A DNA stretch of 64,000 nt from NCBI RefSeq assembly GCF_900604315.1, contig NZ_LR026978.1:1901615-1965614 (forward strand), given 5' to 3'. Positions within the stretch are counted from its first letter, which is position 1. The number at the start of each line of letters is the position of its first letter. Under the pieces are notes generated by a model that had not been told where the DNA came from, did not search any database, and saw nothing but the letters and a program-made list of their open reading frames with translations. The position numbers and the translations under genes are program-made. Origin of the DNA: [Erwinia] mediterraneensis. Its GTDB lineage: Bacteria; Pseudomonadota; Gammaproteobacteria; Enterobacterales; Enterobacteriaceae. Of this stretch, positions 8,824-16,617 are shown one piece after another.

Positions 8824-9453
8824 ATGAAAGCCATAATCGTTGACGATCATCCTGTTGTCAGGCTGGCGGTAAAAATAGTCCTGGAGCGTAATGGTATTCA
8901 GGTCGTTGCGGAAACGGGCGAAGGCGCCGAAGCATTAAGCCTTGTAAAAAGCCATCAACCACAGCTGGTCATTCTGGATATCGGCATTCCTGTTATGGGG
9001 GGACTGGAAGTCATCAGCCGTTTAACCGCCATGCATCTCCCGATAAAAATCCTTGTTCTCTCTTCTCAGTCAGTAGAGCACTACGCGGCACGCTGTGCGC
9101 AGGCGGGCGCTGTCGGCTTTGTGGCGAAAAGCAAAGATCTCAGCGAACTGGAGGAAGCAATTGCGGCAGTACGTGCCGGACGCATCTATTTTCCGGCGGA
9201 AATCACCAGCATGATGTTTGGACGCGCGCCCGGCAGTCAGACAGAAGCGGGCCGACTGGCCAGACTTTCCGGTCGGGAGATGATAGTCCTGCAGCGTCTG
9301 GCCTCGGGCTGGGCGAACAAACAGATCGCAGACGATCTGCTGTTAAGCAATAAAACCATCAGCACGTACAAAACGCGCCTGCTGAAAAAGCTGAATGCCC
9401 ACAATCTGGTGGAACTTATTGAACTGGCAAAAAGACACTCTATTGTGACCTGA
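8824..9453 (+). CDS. NarL/FixJ-family response regulator (BvgA/EvgA-like)
   Basis: 209-residue DNA-binding response regulator. The receiver domain (about 1-120) has the acidic pair D7/D8, phospho-acceptor D52 in VILDIGIP and the Lys in FVAKSKD. The LuxR-type helix-turn-helix (about 145-205) reads LSGREMIVLQRLASGWANKQIADDLLLSNKTISTYK. Start ATG 8824 is chosen because AGGGG lies 9-10 bases upstream and the protein then begins with the canonical MKAIIVDDHP; an upstream in-frame ATG at 8788 would add 12 unmatched residues. The stop and the next start nearly touch (TGATATG), so it is translated with the kinase gene. It probably controls island genes. Confidence 0.9.
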   Translation: MKAIIVDDHPVVRLAVKIVLERNGIQVVAETGEGAEALSLVKSHQPQLVILDIGIPVMGGLEVISRLTAMHLPIKILVLSSQSVEHYAARCAQAGAVGFVAKSKDLSELEEAIAAVRAGRIYFPAEITSMMFGRAPGSQTEAGRLARLSGREMIVLQRLASGWANKQIADDLLLSNKTISTYKTRLLKKLNAHNLVELIELAKRHSIVT

Positions 9454-9454
9454 T

Positions 9455-12418
9455 ATGCGGATATCCCCGACTATTTTCATGGCGCGAATTATGTGCCTGT
9501 GGCTCTGCCTGATCGGGCAATCAATGGGGCTGGCTGCCGACGCTTCTGTCTTAACCCGCCAGCCTCTTCCACAGATGGTGGCGCAACCTTCGGCAGATCC
9601 CCTCACTGAGCCGCTTCACTTTACGCCCGCAGAACAGGCCTGGATTAAACGTCATCCACAGGTGCGGGTTGCCATGAGCAGCTCTTATGTCCCGGTCTCC
9701 TTTATTGATAATAATGAAAATTTCCGTGGCATTGCTGCCGATCTGCTGACCCTTATTCGTCTGCGTACCGGTATCCATTTCATTGTGCAATGCGACGATA
9801 ATCCGGAAAAAATGCATCAGATGCTGCTGGCGGGCGAGGTGGATATGATTGGCGCGCTGATGCCGGACAGCATTCAGGGGCTGGTTTATTCACAGCCATG
9901 GATCCGCAGTGACTATGTATTACTGACACCCTATTCCTTACAGGCTCCGCTCACGCTGACGGCGTTGCAGAATGCAAAAGTGGCGGCAGGAAAAAACAGC
10001 CCGGCCAATCGCAGGATTGCGGCACAGTATCCGCAAATTCAGCTGGTGGAAAAGAGCAGCCTCGCCGATGCGGTCAAACTGCTGGTTGCAGGTCAGGTAC
10101 AGGGTGCCATTGCCCCCCGGATTAATGCCCGCTATCAGATGCAGCGCTATGAGCGAAAAACCTTGCGCATTGCCGGTACGCTGGATATTCCGCCTGCGAC
10201 CCTGGCCTTTGCTGCTCTGCCACAGCAGCCGGAACTGATCGCCATCCTGAATAAAGTCTTGCGCAGCTTACCCGCAGAAGATTTTCAGCGGCTGGAGAAC
10301 AGCTGGAATGCGCAGGAAATGGTCGCAGGGGAAAAAGTATGGCGTACCTGGCGCAGCCTGATTCTGCAGTTCTCGGTGCTTTCCCTGGCTATCGTGCTGG
10401 TATCGCTGGGCTGGGGGTTACGCTTGCGTCACCAGATCCGGCAGCGTGAACGGGCGCAGCAGGCGCTGAGCGAACATCTGGCATTTATGCACGCGATGAT
10501 GGATGGCATGCCGGCACCGATTTATGTGCGCGATCTTACAGGTAAGCTGATCGCCTGTAACAGCCGTTATTTACAGGAGCTGGGGGTGGCGAAGGAGGAG
10601 GTGTTATACAAAGACATCAGCGCCGTGCCGCTTTGCGAATCGCTGCTACAGGCGATTCGTCAGGATGCTATGCAGGTGATGGAGAAAGGAAAAGCGCTGA
10701 TGTGTGATCGGGTGTTAACGTATAAACACCTGCCGCAACAACGCACCGTATTTCACTGGATGGTGCCCTATTACAATCGCGAAGGGCGCATTGCCGGGGT
10801 TTACAGCGGCTGGCTGGATGTCACTGAGCGGCAGCAACTGCTTGAGCAGCTAAGCGAAGCGCGCGATCGCGCCGAAGCCGCCAGCCGGGCCAAATCCTCT
10901 TTTCTCTCTACCATGAGCCATGAGATCCGCACGCCGCTTAATGCAATTATTGGCATACTTGAACTGGCTATCAAAAACCAGCAGCGGGAAAAACAGCCGC
11001 TACAGCTGCTTGATGTTGCCTTTGATGCCGCCAACGGCCTGGTCGATCTGGTGGGGGATATTCTGGATATCGCACGTATTGAATCGGGCCATATGACGCT
11101 TCATACGCAACCCGCCGAACTGGTGGCGCTGACGCAATCCGTGATACGCATTTTTTCCGGCGTCGCGGCGCAAAAGGGCTTAACCCTCAGCCTTGATGTG
11201 ACTGGCGGTCAGGAAAGAGGGGTAATGATCGATCCGCTGCGTTATAAGCAGATTGTGTCCAATCTTCTCAGTAACGCCATGAAATTTACGCCGCAGGGTG
11301 AGGTGCGCGTTACTTTACACCATGCGCTTACGGCTTCGAATGAAGCTGCGGTAACCCTGGTGATTAAGGACAGCGGCCCGGGCATGACCCGGGAAGAACT
11401 GACGCGCCTGTTTCAACCCTTCAGTCAGCTCGATTTTGCGCAGCAGACCGCACGTCAGGGCACCGGCCTCGGGCTGGTCATCTGCCGTACCCTGTGCGAA
11501 ATGATGCAGGGGACGCTGCAGTTGAGCAGCGAGCCAGGGCAGGGCACCAGTGCCACTGTCTCATTGCGTCTGCCCTGCAGTGACGCCGTGGTGCCTTGCT
11601 CCGGCCAGCAACAGGTGGATGAGATGCCGCGTGGGGGCGGAATGAACATCCTGGTGGTCGATGATTATCAGCCGAATCGCTTGCTGATGCGACAACAATT
11701 ACACTATCTGGGACATCAGGTCACCGAAGCCGGGGATGGCGATGCGGGGCTGGCAATCTGGCTGGCACAGCGCTGTTTCGACGCTGTGGTTATCGACAGC
11801 AATATGCCTGGCATGGATGGTTATACGCTGGCACGTCATATTCGCGAGCAGGAAAGCGCGCTGGGCCTTCCGCGCTGCCTGCTGCTGGGCTTTACGGCCA
11901 ATGCGCAGCCGGAAGTGCAGGAGCGCTGTCTGGCTGCAGGCATGGATGGTTGCCTGTTTAAGCCGAGCACTCTGGGCAATCTGGCAAAATGGTTGAACAG
12001 TGCTGAAGCCTGTTCCCCGCTCCTGCCAGCTGTGCGGCCTGACGCAGGCGCACCCACCTCGCTGCTGCGCAATATCGAAACGCTCACGGGCGGCACGCCA
12101 GCAATCAACGCACAGCTGCTTGAGGGATTGCTGGAAAACACGCAAAAAGAGCGCGAGTTGCTGAGTCAACTCCAGCGCAATCATGATGTGGTGAGCCTGG
12201 CCGAGCTGGCGCATAAAATCAAAGGCGCAGCCAGAATGATCGACGCCAGCATGTTATTCCATAGCTGTGAGCAACTTGAAGCCAGATGCAACGCGAGCAA
12301 CACGGCAGCGCAGCACCTGGAAGAAGCGACCGGGGTGCTGGCAGAAAGCCTGGTACAGTTTCACGCGCAAATCCGCGCGGCGTTGAATGAAAACCAGAAA
12401 AAATTAAGCGCCAGTTAA
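9455..12418 (+). CDS. Hybrid sensor kinase with periplasmic solute-binding domain (BvgS/EvgS-like)
   Basis: 987 residues. A signal peptide (1-~30, cleavage near GLA-AD) is followed by a type-3 periplasmic solute-binding (Venus-flytrap) domain (~50-285), one membrane segment (~300-322), a PAS domain (~345-460), HisKA with H489 in SHEIRTPLN, an ATPase domain with GTGLGLVI, a receiver with D781 in VVIDSNMPG, and a C-terminal Hpt domain with H920 in LAHKIKGAA. This is the BvgS/EvgS phosphorelay layout, with one flytrap domain where BvgS and EvgS have two. It forms an operon with the response regulator, its obvious partner. The input signal is unknown; small ligands such as nicotinate or sulfate modulate BvgS. 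Confidence 0.92.
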   Translation: MRISPTIFMARIMCLWLCLIGQSMGLAADASVLTRQPLPQMVAQPSADPLTEPLHFTPAEQAWIKRHPQVRVAMSSSYVPVSFIDNNENFRGIAADLLTLIRLRTGIHFIVQCDDNPEKMHQMLLAGEVDMIGALMPDSIQGLVYSQPWIRSDYVLLTPYSLQAPLTLTALQNAKVAAGKNSPANRRIAAQYPQIQLVEKSSLADAVKLLVAGQVQGAIAPRINARYQMQRYERKTLRIAGTLDIPPATLAFAALPQQPELIAILNKVLRSLPAEDFQRLENSWNAQEMVAGEKVWRTWRSLILQFSVLSLAIVLVSLGWGLRLRHQIRQRERAQQALSEHLAFMHAMMDGMPAPIYVRDLTGKLIACNSRYLQELGVAKEEVLYKDISAVPLCESLLQAIRQDAMQVMEKGKALMCDRVLTYKHLPQQRTVFHWMVPYYNREGRIAGVYSGWLDVTERQQLLEQLSEARDRAEAASRAKSSFLSTMSHEIRTPLNAIIGILELAIKNQQREKQPLQLLDVAFDAANGLVDLVGDILDIARIESGHMTLHTQPAELVALTQSVIRIFSGVAAQKGLTLSLDVTGGQERGVMIDPLRYKQIVSNLLSNAMKFTPQGEVRVTLHHALTASNEAAVTLVIKDSGPGMTREELTRLFQPFSQLDFAQQTARQGTGLGLVICRTLCEMMQGTLQLSSEPGQGTSATVSLRLPCSDAVVPCSGQQQVDEMPRGGGMNILVVDDYQPNRLLMRQQLHYLGHQVTEAGDGDAGLAIWLAQRCFDAVVIDSNMPGMDGYTLARHIREQESALGLPRCLLLGFTANAQPEVQERCLAAGMDGCLFKPSTLGNLAKWLNSAEACSPLLPAVRPDAGAPTSLLRNIETLTGGTPAINAQLLEGLLENTQKERELLSQLQRNHDVVSLAELAHKIKGAARMIDASMLFHSCEQLEARCNASNTAAQHLEEATGVLAESLVQFHAQIRAALNENQKKLSAS

Positions 12419-12517
12419 TCAGAACAGGCTACTGGCCAGGCGGCGGGGGCGACCTTTCTGTCCGGCGCGAGCAGCAGGCGGGAATACGCCTGTTCTTTTG
12501 CTGGTGAAGAGGAGGGG

Positions 12518-12550
12518 TTTAAGAAAATTCCTACAACAAAGCGGGAAACG
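12518..12550 (+). promoter_or_regulatory. Shared 33-bp promoter motif, copy 1 (upstream of cytochrome b561 gene)
   Basis: Core TAAGAAAATTCCTAC, an imperfect inverted repeat resembling RcsAB boxes and the heptad half-sites bound by BvgA/EvgA-type regulators. About 30 of 33 bases recur, on the opposite strand, at 16351-16383. It lies about 120 bp before the ATG of the b561 gene and reads in the direction of that gene. A site for the response regulator encoded 3 kb away is a reasonable inference. Confidence 0.6.
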
Positions 12551-12670
12551 GCCGTCTGAGAAAACGTAATAAAATATATAAAATAACCAGCGACAAGCGC
12601 TGTCGGCTGACGTTTATTACGCCAGATTTAACGCGCGTTAATAAGTTGATACTGGTTAAAAGGTTTTTCC

Positions 12671-13180
12671 ATGAGAATGAAATATACTTGCCCGCAAGTA
12701 TTTCTGCACTGGCTTTCTGCTCTGGTGATTATATGGGCAACGCTCAGCGGCTTTTACGTGGCTTTATTTAAGGTGTCGCCACAAATAAAATCGCTGATCG
12801 GTTTTATTAACGTGTCAACGACCACGATTTTTATTCCTTTCTTTATTGCCAGGCTTTATTTTATGTTCAGGCATGGCAAGCCGGAAGAGAGTAAACCTAA
12901 AACCTTTTCTTTCTATATGGCACATTTTATTCATATCATGCTCTATCTGAGTATCGCCATGGTTCTGGTTAGCGGTGTGTTAATGATGGATCGCGACATT
13001 AATGTCTTTAATTTATTTTACATTCCTCAACCTCTCCATCAGGTTGCGCTGACCGCGCTGTTTCGTCAATATCATTCCTTCTGCTGTACAATGCTGGCAT
13101 TTCTGGTTTTTATACATATTTCCGCTGTGTTTAAACATCATTTATCTGGCAATAAGATATTATCCAGAATGCGATTTTGA
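12671..13180 (+). CDS. Cytochrome b561 family membrane protein (CybB-like)
   Basis: 169 residues with four predicted membrane segments (~12-32, 42-63, 84-105, 136-155). The b561 fold binds two b-type haems and carries electrons between quinol and periplasmic acceptors. Conserved histidines are seen at H13 (LHWL), H135 (QYHSF) and H149 (FIHIS). The residue matching His45 of E. coli CybB is Asn47 (GFINVS versus NMIHVS), so one haem ligand appears to be lost. Start ATG 12671 follows AAAAGGTTTTT. It stands alone between the kinase and the HilA-like gene, with the shared 33-bp motif upstream, so it may be in the regulon of the two-component system. Confidence 0.85.
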   Translation: MRMKYTCPQVFLHWLSALVIIWATLSGFYVALFKVSPQIKSLIGFINVSTTTIFIPFFIARLYFMFRHGKPEESKPKTFSFYMAHFIHIMLYLSIAMVLVSGVLMMDRDINVFNLFYIPQPLHQVALTALFRQYHSFCCTMLAFLVFIHISAVFKHHLSGNKILSRMRF

Positions 13181-13461
13181 CATCGGCAATAACAGCCTTA
13201 GCGTGAACCCCTGACGCTTTTTTAGTGCGCCATTTAATGAGCTAATAAATAAACGTCATGGTGCATATATATAAAAGATGATTTTTTGCAAGTAAAAGTG
13301 TCAGCGGTATTTATAATAGTTTTACGCAGCAATAAAATATGCAGCATATGGTCGCCAGTTACACTTTGATTACTCTTTTTAATTAAATAAAGTTAATCAT
13401 TTCCTGCAACTGAGGCCAATAGCATGCGCCCTTCTACGTTAAGTTAATTTGGACAATAACA

Positions 13462-14265
13462 ATGTCTGGATATAAATTTGGTGATTACTTTTTTAGTGAA
13501 AACAACCGATTGACCAAAAAAGGGCGCATGGTGAAAATCCCGCCAAAAGAAACCGGCGTGTTGCGATTATTACTTGAAAATGCTGGCGACGTTGTCACCA
13601 AGGAAACCATCATCAATAAAATCTGGCATGGCGGTATTGTGTCGGATGAATCTTTGACACGCTGCCTCTATATGTTACGTAAGCGCCTGGGCGAAAATGA
13701 ACAGGTGAAATTCATCGAAACGGTTTACGGAAAGGGGTACTGCTTTATTTATCCGCTGCAAACTACCCTGAGTAATGAAAGCAGTCCGCATGAGAAGGGT
13801 AGCGATCCTTTGCGTGTTGCGCTGTTCCCCTTTGTTTTACATGACCGGGAACTGGCGTTAAAAATACACGATCAGTTGTGCGAAAAACTCTATATGGTAA
13901 ATGAAAAAGGCATTAATATTATGCCATCATTTTTTACCCGCCATTGTGAGGATTACCAGAGCGTATTAGATTTGCTGGAGCGCACGCCTGGCGATTATTA
14001 TATCGTTGGCACGCAATGTGCGCGGGAAGGACAATGCATTATCCGCCTGGAATTGATCGATTCTGTAAAACATATTTTACTGAAACGAGAGAGTGCCGTA
14101 TTAACCGGGGTTTTTGATTCCGATTGTGAATCTCTTCGTCTGGCAATTATCAGATTGCTTATTTATATAAAGCCTGAGCTGAAAAACCTGCGCAGCCCGA
14201 AAAAGTTACCCTTTGACAGCCAGAATCTTTTTTCACTTAAAGTGAAAGAAGAACTGTTTAAGTAA
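13462..14265 (+). CDS. Short HilA-like transcriptional activator
   Basis: 267 residues. The N-terminal OmpR/ToxR-type winged helix (~4-100) is HilA-like: VKIPPKETGVLRLLLENAGDVV versus VNIPPKEYAVLVILLEAAGEIV, DESLTRCLYMLRK versus EESLTRCIYALRR, and ETVYGKGYCF versus ETLYGQGYRF. The following domain (~115-245) also aligns (DLLERTPGDYYIVGTQ versus ELMDQLRPDYYISGQM). The protein then stops, so the long TPR-like C-terminal half of HilA (553 residues) is missing. There is no sign of a frameshift after the stop. It is probably the island's master activator for the needle operon. An AT-rich 280-bp promoter region precedes it. Confidence 0.88.
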   Translation: MSGYKFGDYFFSENNRLTKKGRMVKIPPKETGVLRLLLENAGDVVTKETIINKIWHGGIVSDESLTRCLYMLRKRLGENEQVKFIETVYGKGYCFIYPLQTTLSNESSPHEKGSDPLRVALFPFVLHDRELALKIHDQLCEKLYMVNEKGINIMPSFFTRHCEDYQSVLDLLERTPGDYYIVGTQCAREGQCIIRLELIDSVKHILLKRESAVLTGVFDSDCESLRLAIIRLLIYIKPELKNLRSPKKLPFDSQNLFSLKVKEELFK

Positions 14266-14307
14266 ACGCAGCAGAGTTATCAGCTTCCCGCGCCATTTCA
14301 CCCTGAT

Positions 14308-14480
14308 AGTAAAAATTCGCCTTCATAGAAGGCGGCTTTGATTGTACCCCATAGGGGTGCACTAAAAACCTTAAAAAGAAGTCTCTGCCTGTTCCGTAAG
14401 ATTCAAATCCAGAGACGATAAGGCAGAGCCAAAAACTTATTGATGACCACGCCCGCAGGACGTGGTTTTAAGCTGGCAAT
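14308..14480 (-). mobile_element. 173-bp palindromic mobile element, copy A (IS200/IS605-derived PATE- or REP-like)
   Basis: This stretch is the reverse complement of 48739-48910 with only a handful of differences. Read on the minus strand it starts ATTGCCAGC, carries a terminal hairpin CCACGTCC-TGC-GGGCGTGG, an internal GGCTCTGCC/GGCAGAG inverted pair, ACCCC-TAT-GGGGT, and ends with hairpin CCGCCTTC-TAT-GAAGGCG. It encodes nothing. Hairpins near both ends and no terminal inverted repeats suit a non-autonomous relative of IS200/IS605 or a RAYT-mobilised element. Its left end abuts the hairpin at 14481-14510. Confidence 0.75.
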
Positions 14481-14510
14481 AAAATACAGTCCACAACGGA
14501 CTGTATTTTA
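14481..14510. terminator. Bidirectional terminator hairpin
   Basis: AAAATACAGTCC and GGACTGTATTTT form a perfect 12-bp stem around a short ACAAC-type loop, with A and T runs on both sides. It lies between the HilA-like gene and the gspH remnant, which converge on it. The palindromic mobile element starts directly at its edge. Confidence 0.7.
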
Positions 14511-14599
14511 TCCTTTGAGTTTTCTCTGCCAGCATAAAAAGTTTAGTTTTTGCCACAGGCTGCCGGGCTGAGCCAGCTGCATCATAGCCAGACACTTTA

Positions 14600-15127
14600 T
14601 CATCGTGAGGTCAGCAGCATTATCTGACCATCGCGCCAGCCAAGATAGCGGCCGGTTGGCTCAGACGCGCGTAACCAGAGCGCAAAAGGCGTGACCTCAC
14701 CCCCGGGCAACAGGAAGATCTGCGGCTCGCTGTCTGCCGCTTCCGCGTCGCTGGCGGGCAGCGGCTGCGGCTGATTCGCCACCATCAGCTCCAGGGTGAT
14801 CCCGGCAGGAAAACTGTGATGACCGAAGGCCACCGGACGCCAGACGTAGTCCGGCCAGTTCGGACTCTGGCCGCGCTGGTCCGGCGCACAGGTCTGTCTG
14901 ACAAGGGTCCAGCCGTAGCGATCAAGCTGCACGGCGTACAGGGTGCCCTCCAGTACCGCCTGTTGCGCCGCCCAGCGCAGACTGCTCAGCAAGCGCTCCT
15001 CCTCCTGCGGAACGTTAACCGGATCGGCCCGGGTGACCATCATCAGCGTAGCGATCAGCCCCACCAGTACCAGCAACACTTCCAGCTGCGTCACACACTG
15101 ACTGAACGGCTTATTTCCCATGTGCAT
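14600..15127 (-). CDS. gspH: GspH-like type II secretion minor pseudopilin, probably degenerate
   Basis: 175 residues from ATG 15127 (or 15121). The hydrophobic N-terminal helix (CVTQLEVLLVLVGLIATLMMV) is the pseudopilin type, but the prepilin peptidase site normally written G-FTLxE is changed to C-VTQLE, so the Gly at -1 is lost and processing is doubtful. The C-terminal part is β-rich, like GspH. It overlaps the 3' end of the gspG-like gene by 17 bp on the same strand, as in gsp operons. No other complete gsp gene is visible, so this is likely a decaying remnant rather than a working secretion gene. Confidence 0.65.
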   Translation of the reverse strand: MHMGNKPFSQCVTQLEVLLVLVGLIATLMMVTRADPVNVPQEEERLLSSLRWAAQQAVLEGTLYAVQLDRYGWTLVRQTCAPDQRGQSPNWPDYVWRPVAFGHHSFPAGITLELMVANQPQPLPASDAEAADSEPQIFLLPGGEVTPFALWLRASEPTGRYLGWRDGQIMLLTSR

Positions 15128-15563
15128 GATTATCCAGCGTCCGGTTGTCGCTATCATCTTCGGTATCCGGCAGGCGAGCCGGGCCGGGGAAGAAAATATC
15201 CGGCGAGCCGTGTCGGTTTGATGCGACCAGGCGGTAGGGAGAACTCCGGGGATCGTCCGGCAGGCGGCGAAGATAACCATCGCTGTGATAACTGCGCGGC
15301 AGCGGTGCCATCTCCGGTTTTTCCACCCGCGTCTGCAATTCCTGCTCAGTGGCAGGATTGCGGCTGTTATCCAGACGGTAGAGCTCCAGCGCGTTTTCCG
15401 GCGGCACAATCTTGCGCACCGTTTTCTGGCGATCGGTGCGATCGTTATTCCTCATCAGGTCGGGTATGATCAGGCTGGTCAGCCCCGCCAGCATGACAAC
15501 AATCATCATAATCTTCAGCAGAGTAAAGCCGTGCTGGCGTTGGGGGGCAACGGGTTTCTTCAT
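15111..15563 (-). CDS. gspG: GspG-like type II secretion major pseudopilin with Glu5 replaced by Lys
   Basis: 150 residues. The prepilin site HG-FTLLKIMMIVVMLAG is clear, but residue +5, nearly invariant Glu in pseudopilins and needed for assembly and N-methylation, is Lys. The body matches GspG (ELYRLDNSRNPATEQEL, GYLRRLPDDPRSSPYRL for the usual YLPKDPWGNPYQY), while the C-terminal calcium-site motif is lost. The upstream neighbour on the same strand is a gspF remnant with a stop codon and the downstream neighbour is gspH, the normal F-G-H order. It is read as a T2SS relic inside the T3SS island. Confidence 0.75.
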   Translation of the reverse strand: MKKPVAPQRQHGFTLLKIMMIVVMLAGLTSLIIPDLMRNNDRTDRQKTVRKIVPPENALELYRLDNSRNPATEQELQTRVEKPEMAPLPRSYHSDGYLRRLPDDPRSSPYRLVASNRHGSPDIFFPGPARLPDTEDDSDNRTLDNHAHGK

Positions 15564-15570
15564 AAAATCC

Positions 15571-15720
15571 TCAGGGGGTTAACCTGTCATTGAGTTGCAG
15601 AATGGGCTACAGGATGGCCAGAATCTTGAACAGCACTACGCTGGTTATGCTGCTCACTCGCAAGGGTTCAAACAGCGCCAGGACTACAGCGATCTGGCTG
15701 GCGAAGGCATCCTTTACCCG
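15571..15720 (-). pseudogene. gspF: C-terminal remnant of gspF (T2SS inner-membrane protein)
   Basis: Translating the minus strand gives VKDAFASQIAVVLALFEPL, then VVLFKILAIL, a TAG stop, then PILQLNDRLTP and a TGA. This matches the C-terminal end of GspF (typically VVLFIVLAILQPILQLNN), with the Gln codon CAG changed to TAG. Sequence further upstream does not continue the gene. It sits 7 bp before gspG, the standard order. It is good evidence that a whole gsp operon was once here and was deleted. Confidence 0.65.
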
Positions 15721-15777
15721 TTTCCTTAGCGCCGGGAAAAGCGGGCGCGTAGCAGCTGCGCCGGAGCCGCCACGGTT

Positions 15778-16257
15778 TTATTTCTCTTCTCCGGAATGAA
15801 AAGCTGAACGGAACAGGCGACGTCCCTGGTACATCAGCCGTAGCCAGAGTGAGTCGTCCGCCTGGCGGCCCGGCGGTTGTTCATGCTCTTGCGCCGGTCC
15901 CAGGGTTTTGAGCATCTCTTCATTCAGCAGCAAACCGTAATTAGGCAGGGTAATAATCAACTGAGCGGGCAGATCATGGCGTTGTAACAGCGCGCGGGTC
16001 TGAAACAGAAGCTGGTGATAATTATTATCTGTAACGCGCTGATGATTCTCATACCAGACCACATTGATAATCTGGCGTTTGCGATTGACGCCGGTCAGTA
16101 AACAGTAAAAGAGGCGTTTTTGCGCCTGACTTAAAGAAACAGTTTGTTTTGTCGCGTGAAAGTAAATTTTATTTGCGTTGCAATGGAGCGTTAACCTGTC
16201 CAGATACGGAATCACGTGAGATGTCGATTGCTGAATACACTGCTCCGCACAAAACAT
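15778..16257 (-). CDS. Small winged-helix protein (OmpR/CadC-type DNA-binding domain)
   Basis: 159 residues. Residues ~40-112 (VSLSQAQKRLFYCLLTG, then VVWYENHQRVTDNNYHQLLFQTRALL, then ITLPNYGLLL) have the Trans_reg_C winged-helix pattern: recognition helix and β-hairpin wing ending in the usual GYGLL-like turn. There is no receiver and no membrane segment, and the C-terminal ~45 residues look disordered and basic. It is divergent from sctD, 360 bp away, and the shared 33-bp motif lies about 95 bp before its start, reading toward it. I do not recognise a named homologue; a T3SS regulator is the likely role. Confidence 0.6.
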   Translation of the reverse strand: MFCAEQCIQQSTSHVIPYLDRLTLHCNANKIYFHATKQTVSLSQAQKRLFYCLLTGVNRKRQIINVVWYENHQRVTDNNYHQLLFQTRALLQRHDLPAQLIITLPNYGLLLNEEMLKTLGPAQEHEQPPGRQADDSLWLRLMYQGRRLFRSAFHSGEEK

Positions 16258-16617
16258 AATAAATTTCCTCTGTTTTACCTGCGGGTTATCAGGCTATTTT
16301 CCGGATGGCGGCGCGAGTATAGCCTCTACCCGGTACGGCAAGGAGACAGGCTTTTCCCTCTTTGTTGTAGGAAGTTTCTTAAAGCATTTGTCCTCTGTTG
16401 ATAAAACAATGGCGGGAAACGACTAAATAAAGCTTTTCTTTTAATGGTTTAACGCCATTTCACTGCGCATGGATCATACTGTCAGCCCGCTGCGAACCCG
16501 TCATTTTTCCGTCATGTTTCTTTTTACCGGATTGCTTAAATTGCTCACCATTGTCCAGAGGCGAACATCGCATGGGTTTACTGTTTAGACTTGCGCGAGC
16601 AATTATGAATATAAAAA
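16258..16617. promoter_or_regulatory. Divergent promoter region between the winged-helix gene and sctD
   Basis: 360 bp without a coding frame. It holds copy 2 of the shared 33-bp motif (16351-16383) and AT-rich tracts near 16420-16450 and 16590-16617 just before the sctD start. HilA-type control of the sctD operon would act here, but I see no element I can assign with confidence. Confidence 0.5.
16351..16383 (-). promoter_or_regulatory. Shared 33-bp promoter motif, copy 2
   Basis: The reverse complement contains TAAGAAACTTCCTAC followed by AACAAAG, differing from copy 1 (12518-12550) at about three of 33 positions. It reads toward the winged-helix gene, about 95 bp before its ATG, the same relative orientation and similar distance as copy 1 to the b561 gene. 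It also lies in the upstream region of sctD. Confidence 0.6.

Noticed and set aside
15285..15799. Plus-strand frames over the gsp remnant
   Set aside because: The minus strand has clear pseudopilin and GspF homology.
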